Assembly (NCBI RefSeq): GCF_001274635.1
Contig: NZ_LBGV01000001.1
Span: 2,666,001 to 2,730,000 of the forward strand
DNA: 64,000 bases
Reading direction: 5' to 3'
From: Persicobacter sp. CCB-QB2
Lineage (GTDB): Bacteria; Bacteroidota; Bacteroidia; Cytophagales; Cyclobacteriaceae
The notes beneath the pieces are model-generated. The model was not told the DNA's origin, searched no databases, and saw only the letters and a program-made list of their open reading frames with translations. The position numbers and the translations under genes are program-made. Within the stretch, counting starts at the first letter, position 1. Each line of letters begins with the position of its first letter. This document shows positions 57,131 through 64,000 of this stretch, in pieces.

Positions 57131-58570
57131 TTAATATTTTGGTTGCACCAATGAAGTATTGGCCAACATGGAGCGCTGCGGAATGGGGAACCAGAACTGC
57201 TTGTCGCCAGCGGGGATGCTTGACAATTCCTCCACTTCCTTGTCTTTTGACCCGTCCACCAGGCGCACTAAAGTTACCCCCATATTGTGGCGACGCAGAT
57301 CAAACATATAATGACCTTCATAAGCCAATTCTTTACGACGCTCTGTGAATACTTCATTTTCAATATTTGCTACCTCTACCGTTGGAGCAGCAGAAGTGTA
57401 ACGGGCATCACGGATGGACTGGATGATCGCAGCTGCTTCTGCTGGCTTCGTTTCCATTAGCGCTTCTGCTTTGTTCAACATTACCTCAGTGAAACGCAAG
57501 ATTTTTGGTGCGTGCATCCCCGTTACCCCATCCGTTTGGGCAAACTTGTAAATGTATTGCCAGCCTGGTTTATTAGGATCTACCTCTACAAAGTGCTTTT
57601 TACGAACATCCGCATCATCAAATAAATTAATGAATTCAGGATTTGCCGTATAAGCGCCATATCCAGAACCACCCGCATCCATATAGTAGATGTAACCGAA
57701 GTTATCAGATCCACGGCTTTGAGATTCTACCACCGCCAATTCAAAAATGGTTTCAGTGGCATTGTTCCCCTGATTCCAGAAGTACTCCTCAAAATCATTT
57801 GCCCCCACCATATCAACACCGGCCACTTTATCTGCAGCTGCCACTACATGTGCCAAAGCATCCGCACGGTCCGCAAGGCTTTCAATCTTAGCAAAGTCCG
57901 TTACTTCATCTGCAATGTACAAGTATACACGAGACAATAATGCATTGGCCGCATTTTGAGTAGGTGCAGTCACTTCCTCATTGGTGATCATGCTCGCCGC
58001 CATCTCTAAATCAGCAATCACCTGATTGTAAACCACTTCCATTTGATCATTCTCTGGACGGAAGTTCACCGCATCCTCAATGCTTTCCACTGGCTTCAAT
58101 ACCAATGGTACTGCATCAAAAAATCTTACCGCATCAAAAGAAGCCAAAGCTCTCAAGAAATACGCTTGCCCCTTATAGTTATCATCTGCCTCAGGGTTGA
58201 CAATTACCCGGTTCGCCAAATTAATCACCTTGTAAATGTGATCGTAAAGGTTCGTTTCCCCAGAACCTACGGAGTTCGGCATTGCCTCATACTTCTCCAT
58301 GCGAGATTCGAAGATGAAACGGTTAGAGTTATTCTCTCCTTCCACGATATTGTCTGTTCCAATATCACCAAAGATATAAGCGTTTCTACCGTAGTAAGCC
58401 ACCCCATACATGGAGTTCATCACCCCGTTAATTTGATCTGCAGGATACTTGTTGGCATCATCAATGTCCAAAGCATAATCCGGCTTCACCTCCAGACTAC
58501 ATCCGGTTGCGAAAAGGGAAGCGGCCAAAACGCCCCCCATTAATATTTTATTTAATTTCATCTTATTCAA
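57131..58570 (-). CDS. SusD-like lipoprotein (479 aa)
   Basis: The signal peptide and lipobox (ASLFATGC, Cys about 24) are followed by SLEVKPDYALDIDDANKYPA. The SusD N-terminal helices include AYFLRALASFDAVRFFDAVP (about residues 130-150). The C-terminal region has VFTERRKELAYEGHYMFDLR and ends FPIPQRSMLANTSLVQPKY. It is the lid protein of the SusC encoded 17 bp upstream. No enzyme gene is linked, so the substrate is unknown. The gene is intact. Confidence 0.94.
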   Translation of the reverse strand: MNKMKLNKILMGGVLAASLFATGCSLEVKPDYALDIDDANKYPADQINGVMNSMYGVAYYGRNAYIFGDIGTDNIVEGENNSNRFIFESRMEKYEAMPNSVGSGETNLYDHIYKVINLANRVIVNPEADDNYKGQAYFLRALASFDAVRFFDAVPLVLKPVESIEDAVNFRPENDQMEVVYNQVIADLEMAASMITNEEVTAPTQNAANALLSRVYLYIADEVTDFAKIESLADRADALAHVVAAADKVAGVDMVGANDFEEYFWNQGNNATETIFELAVVESQSRGSDNFGYIYYMDAGGSGYGAYTANPEFINLFDDADVRKKHFVEVDPNKPGWQYIYKFAQTDGVTGMHAPKILRFTEVMLNKAEALMETKPAEAAAIIQSIRDARYTSAAPTVEVANIENEVFTERRKELAYEGHYMFDLRRHNMGVTLVRLVDGSKDKEVEELSSIPAGDKQFWFPIPQRSMLANTSLVQPKY

Positions 58571-58587
58571 TTTTTAGCGTCAAACGA

Positions 58588-61542
58588 TTAGAAGCTTACG
58601 GAAATACCACCAGTTACTACTTTTCCTTCCGGGTATTCAAAGAAGTTGTAACCATCGTAATCCACTGTGGTTGGCGTATAACCAGAGTACTCAGTAGCCA
58701 TCCACAAGTTCTGCCCTGAAACGAAGATTCTCATGTTAGACAATCCGATTCTGGAAATCAGGTGATCCGGTAGGGTATACCCTAAAGTGATGTTTCTCAA
58801 CTGTAGGTAAGAACCGTTCTCTACATAGCGGGTAGAGTGCTGGTTACCCGTTGATCCGTATGCCGGACGATAAGCCACATCGCCTGGCTGTTGCCAACGA
58901 TCTTCCATCGCCTCCACGGACTGGTTGTAAGGGGTGATCCCATCAGCGTCAATAAAACGACGCGTTCCGTTGTAAATCTTGTTTCCACCCGAGAAGGTAA
59001 ACAAGAAGGAGAAATCAAATCCTTTGTAGGTGAAACGGTTGGTTAAACCACCCGACCAAACCGGTAGGGCAGATCCAGCATCGATACGCTCTGCTTCTGC
59101 ATAGCTTGTCGTAGCCAACTGACCGTTAGGAGCTACGAACATATTCTCGGTCATGTCTTCCTGTGCCACCTCTTTGTTTACATACCAGGCCGCTTCTCCC
59201 GTTGCCGGGTTTGCCCCCATCCATTCCGGCATGTAGAAAGTATACATCGCCTTACCTTCTTCAATCGTGTTGAATGAAGTACGGATAGGCTCCAATCCAT
59301 TCAGGGAAGTGACTTCGTTATCGTTGAAAGAGATGTTGAAATCAGTACTCCAGCTGAAGTCCCCCTGGTCAATGTTATTAGAAGTAATGTTGAATTCTAC
59401 CCCTTTGTTCACCATAGCACCTGCGTTCATGGTCACGGAGGTAAATCCAGTCTCGCCTGCCAATGGTACATTCAACAACAAGTCTGTGGAGTTCTCGTGG
59501 TACAAATCCACATTCACATTGATGCGGTCCAACAAAGCCATATCAAAACCAACGTTGGCTTTATGCTTTATCTCCCAAGTTAAATCCGGGTTGGCGATTT
59601 GGTCGTGGATGGCAGCAGGACGGCCATTGTAGATGCCATAAGAATACATCCCGATAGATTGGAAGTTACCAATACCCGCATTACCCGTAGTACCGTAAGA
59701 AGCACGGATTTTCAAATCATCAATTACGGAAGAATTCCAGAAAGACTCATTGGAAACTTTCCAGCTCCCCCCTATCGAATAAAAGTTACCGTACTGATTT
59801 TCAGAACCGAAACGAGAAGAACCATCACGACGGTAAGAAACCGATGCGTAGTAACGGTTGTCATAATCATAAGTTACCTGAGACAAGATAGAGAAGAACT
59901 TATATGCTGTTCCCTGACCGTCCAAAGAGAATTGCTGCGTGGCAGAACCAATGTTGTTGATAGGTTCCGGGAAACCTGCTCCATACATATAATTCCACTC
60001 TTGCTTAGACTCCTGGTACTCCGTACCTGCCAAAGCAGAGAAGTTATGTAAGCCGAAGCTCGTTTCGTAGTTGAATAAGTTAGTCGTAGTGAAAGTACCA
60101 CTGTATCCCTGATACAATGCCAAAGAACCCGGCGCTACAGGATCCGCACCATCGTAAGAAGTGGGATCACTCCAGTTGTCTTTTTTCATATTCTCAAAAC
60201 GGTAAGCGTTTGTAGAACGGAAAGACAAACCTTCGATGATTTGGTAATCCAATTTACCGGAAACACCACCCCAAAGTGACTCTGACTTGCGGTAGTTTTT
60301 CTCTACATCAGATACGAAGTTAGCACGGATAGCCGTCCATGGACCTGAAGGTAAAATATCATAAGCATTGCCATTCTCATCAAATGGATTAATCACTGGT
60401 GCCTGCAAATAAGATCCCAAAAGTGGAGAAGAGTACAGGTTACCATCAGAAGCATCCGATTGGTAAGATTTGGACAAGTCCACCCCAAAAGAAACCTTCA
60501 AACGATCTGTCACCTGGTTGTCTACAGACAAACGACCGGAGAAACGCTCGAACTCAGAACCTACCAATATACCGTCCTGGTTAAAGTAACCACCGGAAGC
60601 ATAATATCTTGTTTTTTCATTACCACCCGAAGCAGACAACTGATAATCAGAAGTACGTCCGTTTTGGAAAGCCAAATCACCCCAGTTGGTGTTTACGCCT
60701 GTGGCAGGATCCCAGGTACCTCCGTGGAATTCCGTGAACTGCTGTCCGTTCATCATCTCCAGGTTACCTTCGTAACGAGAAGTAAGCCCTTCACTTACCG
60801 AAGCAGTAAAGTTGGTTTTACCGGCTTTACCTTTTTTAGTCGTAATGACAATTACACCATTAGAAGCTCGCGCACCATAAAGTGCCGTTGCGGCAGCGTC
60901 TTTTAGGATACGGATATCCTCAATGTCAGTAGGGTTGATATTCGCCAATGGATCACGTTCTGCCTGCTGGTTAGCAGTGATAACCTCGTCTGAGTCCATA
61001 ATCACCCCATCAATCACGTAAAGTGGGTTAGAATTACCGGTAATAGAACCGATACCACGAATACGAATGTTGTTTTTAGCACCAGGCTGTCCGGTGGACG
61101 CCTGAATAGTAACACCAGTAGATTTACCCGTTAAAGTTTGGGCAATGTTTGGGGTCACAATTTCTTTTACGTTTTCAATAACAGGAACAGTGGTCGCCTG
61201 GTCTACCTTGGTATAACCCACGATCACCACGTCCTCCAATTGCTTAATGTCAGCAGTCATGACCATGTCAATCTCAGTTTGTGAACCAAGTTTCACTTCC
61301 TCAGTAGCCAGACCAATAAATGAAAATACCAGGTAGTCATTGGGAGAAGGGGTATTGATGCTGTACTTACCATCAATGTCTGTAATGGTTCCGGTCGAAG
61401 ACCCTTTGATCATTACGTTTACGCCAGGAATTGGCTCTCCGGATTCTGCGGCGGTCACCTGACCGCTCACTAGACGCCCTTGCGCATAGGCTGACATTGC
61501 TGTCAGCAGCATAGACAGGGCAAAGAGTATTGCTCTCTTCAT
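58588..61542 (-). CDS. SusC-like TonB-dependent transporter (984 aa)
   Basis: The signal peptide (cleavage after MSAYA, about residue 20) is followed by the regulatory-like domain RLVSGQVTAAESGEPIPGVN. The plug begins LEDVVIVGYTKVDQATTVPV and contains GQPGAKNNIRIRGIGS and DAAATALYGARASNGVIVIT. The barrel ends VVTGGISVSF with terminal Phe. It pairs with the SusD at 57131-58570 in a two-gene operon. The region upstream contains the palindrome AATCGATCGATT (61571-61582), a possible operator about 30 bp before the start. Confidence 0.94.
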   Translation of the reverse strand: MKRAILFALSMLLTAMSAYAQGRLVSGQVTAAESGEPIPGVNVMIKGSSTGTITDIDGKYSINTPSPNDYLVFSFIGLATEEVKLGSQTEIDMVMTADIKQLEDVVIVGYTKVDQATTVPVIENVKEIVTPNIAQTLTGKSTGVTIQASTGQPGAKNNIRIRGIGSITGNSNPLYVIDGVIMDSDEVITANQQAERDPLANINPTDIEDIRILKDAAATALYGARASNGVIVITTKKGKAGKTNFTASVSEGLTSRYEGNLEMMNGQQFTEFHGGTWDPATGVNTNWGDLAFQNGRTSDYQLSASGGNEKTRYYASGGYFNQDGILVGSEFERFSGRLSVDNQVTDRLKVSFGVDLSKSYQSDASDGNLYSSPLLGSYLQAPVINPFDENGNAYDILPSGPWTAIRANFVSDVEKNYRKSESLWGGVSGKLDYQIIEGLSFRSTNAYRFENMKKDNWSDPTSYDGADPVAPGSLALYQGYSGTFTTTNLFNYETSFGLHNFSALAGTEYQESKQEWNYMYGAGFPEPINNIGSATQQFSLDGQGTAYKFFSILSQVTYDYDNRYYASVSYRRDGSSRFGSENQYGNFYSIGGSWKVSNESFWNSSVIDDLKIRASYGTTGNAGIGNFQSIGMYSYGIYNGRPAAIHDQIANPDLTWEIKHKANVGFDMALLDRINVNVDLYHENSTDLLLNVPLAGETGFTSVTMNAGAMVNKGVEFNITSNNIDQGDFSWSTDFNISFNDNEVTSLNGLEPIRTSFNTIEEGKAMYTFYMPEWMGANPATGEAAWYVNKEVAQEDMTENMFVAPNGQLATTSYAEAERIDAGSALPVWSGGLTNRFTYKGFDFSFLFTFSGGNKIYNGTRRFIDADGITPYNQSVEAMEDRWQQPGDVAYRPAYGSTGNQHSTRYVENGSYLQLRNITLGYTLPDHLISRIGLSNMRIFVSGQNLWMATEYSGYTPTTVDYDGYNFFEYPEGKVVTGGISVSF

Positions 61543-62538
61543 ATAAAGTAATAGGTAAAGAATGGATAATTCAATCGATCGATTAATTCGATCTCTAAGG
61601 CAAAAGAAGACAATATTTTATTTCCCCACAAGCTGATAGAGCGGAACAAAATATGGACAAAGCCCGATGATTTAAGCTTAAACTTGAATTATTCAAATTA
61701 CCTAACAATAACGAGAAACGTTAAGTGTATATGAGTGGCGGAATTTAATTTTATTTTTCATTCAATCGACCGAACAAAAAATATATTACAGGGTTACATA
61801 AACCCTTTTTTTAGAAGCAGAACGTTATTCTCAATGTCAATATTGCAAAAACACATTCTATTTTTAATCCAATTGAATTTTTTCTTCATCTTAAGTTAAT
61901 TTTTTTAATGTTTTTTTACTCAAACTCATTTAAAGACCTGAATATCCTAATTTTACAGCATAATCTTGTGAATTTGGGAATACCAAAGAAGAAGCTCATT
62001 GGAAAGAGATTAGCTTGAACATTAGATAAACCATGTTTTAACTAAAATTACGCCAAAAACCCAAAATAACAGGGACTCCTAATGGTAAAGACTGCGGGCA
62101 TTGAAACTGACAAAACATCAACCCACTTTGTGTAGGACTGCTCCATCAGCAATAATGGTCGTCAGGTATAATATGAAAGCAGCCACCGCAATTCCTTAGC
62201 TGGTCAATACGACAGGAACTAAAATGCAGACCGCCTATTATGATAGCATCAACTGTAGTAAAGCCAACAGTAACCTAACTCCTGAATAAAGGGTTAAAAG
62301 CTCTTTGGAGCAGGGAAGTAGGAACAGCAAGGGAATCACAACTTTTAGTAGCGCTAATTTAAATGCCTGGAAAGGCTTAAGCCTAGCCCCAGGAAACCAC
62401 GGAATCAGTAATCGGCTCCTGCTTTAGGTAGGCCACCTAGCTAGAAAGAGGGGCTTAGATGTGGAACTTTTTTCAGGATATGGAAAGAGTAGCGGCAAGC
62501 ATTAGGATCTGAATACCCCATGACTAAGTATAAAAAAA
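61543..62538. other. Long intergenic region, possibly decayed
   Basis: The part 61543-61960 is AT-rich upstream sequence of the SusC. The part 62080-62500 is less AT-rich and has short broken open frames on both strands, as expected of an old decayed gene or mobile element. No motif is clear enough to name it. No MITE copy is present. Confidence 0.35.
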
Positions 62539-62570
62539 AGGCCACACCAAAATCATTTTTGGTGTGACCT
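62539..62570 (-). terminator. Terminator of the SusD gene at the window end
   Basis: AGGTCACACCAAAAA (minus strand) pairs with TTTTGGTGTGGCCT across a short loop, followed by a T run. It lies about 29 bp past the SusD stop codon. Confidence 0.88.
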
Positions 62571-62598
62571 CTTTTAAGATCAATATTTAGTTGGATGA

Positions 62599-64000
62599 TT
62601 ATTTAATCGGAGCGGGAATATTAACTACCGGATTATTATCTCCCACTGAAATAGCATTATTCACATCAATTTCTTGTCTCGGTATGCGGAATAGTAGTAC
62701 ATCCAATTCATTCTCATTAACATTAATACGCATTTCATTCGGGAAGTTCGAACTATTACCATTCGCTACATCCACACGGATAATTGGCTTCTTCAATCTT
62801 AAAATGTCAAACATCTCAAAACCTTCTCCCAAAGCTCCACTCTTCTTTGGAACCAAACCTCGTCCTGAAGTTCAGTTGAGGATCCTGCTGTACACTTATA
62901 GGAAGGATCACGATATGTCTGAATGAAATTTTCTAAAATCTGTTTACCCTCCGCAACACGACCTGCCATACCCAGCGCCTCTGCCTGGATTAAAATCATT
63001 TCCTCTGCCCTCATTACCGCCCAATCACTTGCATTAACCGCATTGTTAATTATTCCTTTAGATGCCCCAAACTTCACATTGGTGTAGGGAAAATAGCCAT
63101 AATAATCCTCCACGGGGTAGGGTTTACCCTTATAATCAATTGTTTTACCTTCCGTCAATGGTGATTTCAAATTTTCATCAATCCACCATCCCTTTCGGAT
63201 GTCCGTATCTGGAATCTGAGCCCATAGATTTTGATTAATTGCGCGGAACTGCCCCACTAATGTACTATATCCATTTCCTGTAAAAGAACTTAGGTGAGAA
63301 GGCCAATTCAGAATACCTGAAGCCACCACATCATTAGTTTCATTGATCACATTGGCAAAAATCCAGCTTTTATCTCCTGAATCGTAAAATTGAGGTTCCG
63401 TCAAGTCCTCCAAGGTATAGGGAGTGTAACCACCCGACAATGCGGACAGTGCATCATCTGCAGCTGCCTGCCAATTGCCCATTACCAAATTGGCTCTCGC
63501 TCTTAAACCATATGCCACATCTTGATTAATCTGAGATTTATCACTCCTACTGGTTCCCGCTAATAAAGGAATCGCAGTATTCAAATCAGACATAATCAGT
63601 TCAAACACTTCTTTCACAGAGGCTCTTGGATTGTTATACATAAGCTCTTCAGGCGTATTTTCAGTTTGAATGACAACACCGGGGGCATTTTCATTTCCGA
63701 TATAGGAACGCTGAAACATCTGAATCAAATACAGATAAGAAAATGCCCGGAGGCCAAAGCCTGACCGCGATAAGATTGCATTACCGGATCCTCTTTTTCA
63801 GGATCGATTACCCGTAAAATATCATTGGCCACTTTTATATGATTATAAAAAAGCTTCCAGGCCATCAAATTTTCATCTGAAGTATATACTCTGTTGGTAA
63901 ATAATGTATTTTTTCTATACCAATTATAACCAGCATCAGGAGAAACCAAATCTTGCCCGGAGTGGTCCAACATCATGCAAACTGATGCAAAACCATAATC
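62599..64000 (-). CDS. SusD-like lipoprotein, 5' part beyond the window, frame broken twice
   Basis: This is the C-terminal ~467 residues of a SusD protein; the N-terminus and its SusC partner would lie beyond 64000. The frame is open to the window edge (DYGFASVCMMLDHSGQDL). The frame breaks near 63745-63753: the existing frame reads RGQALASGHFLI, and one added base gives the expected RGQALA-x-RAFSYLYLIQMF. It breaks again at CCC 62828-62830: the existing frame reads VELWEKVLR, and one added base gives VELWGEGFEMFDILRLKKPI. The C-terminus ends IPRQEIDVNNAISVGDNNPV, typical of the family. Confidence 0.88.

Overview
The window looks like chromosomal DNA of a member of the Bacteroidota, most likely a marine or environmental Cytophagales-type bacterium. 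The evidence is five SusC/SusD outer-membrane uptake pairs plus a sixth partial SusD, SusE-type lipoproteins, a type IX secretion (T9SS) sorting tail on a secreted subtilase, the Bacteroidota-specific DUF6452/DUF6048 pair, a bacillithiol enzyme (BshC) and a TAnnTTTG-type promoter. Genus cannot be fixed from this sequence. No rRNA, tRNA or CRISPR array was seen.

Layout: 0.3-0.8 kb holds an orphan lipoprotein. At 1.3-9.1 kb there is a SusC-SusD-SusE locus whose SusC is split by an ISNCY-type insertion sequence (4245-6127, 7-bp target duplication). At 10.2-16.3 kb there is an intact paralogous SusC-SusD-SusE locus. Both SusC genes share a CGCAATCGTTT operator-like site upstream, and the SusE proteins suggest alpha-glucan or other glycan capture. 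At 17.0-25.7 kb a SusC-SusD-lipoprotein-subtilase operon suggests protein or peptide use. At 26.1-28.3 kb is a complete IS66 element with perfect 8-bp target duplication. At 28.4-32.9 kb is another SusC/SusD pair. From 34.6 to 56.2 kb lie mostly single housekeeping or accessory genes: ABC-F ATPase, TonB-dependent receptor, AraC regulator, CstA-type transporter, BshC, SNF2 helicase, two small outer-membrane barrels, RimO, a sulfotransferase, an ABC ATPase and DUF6452/DUF6048. From 57.1 kb to the end are another SusC/SusD pair and the start of a further one.

Two window-wide patterns are the main discoveries. First, ten copies of an approximately 195-232 bp intergenic repeat with imperfect terminal inverted repeats (AACCCGAATTATTCACCGCT / AACCCGGATTATTCATGC) and a central GCCCAAATTTGGGC palindrome are scattered between genes in both orientations; this looks like a MITE-like family with no autonomous partner in the window. 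Second, twelve reading-frame breaks in eight genes are all of the same type: one base appears to be missing, and each can be repaired by lengthening a G or C run by one. This points to a systematic consensus error rather than mass gene decay, although the ISNCY break could alternatively be programmed -1 frameshifting. The IS insertion in SusC is independent of that artefact and is real gene disruption.
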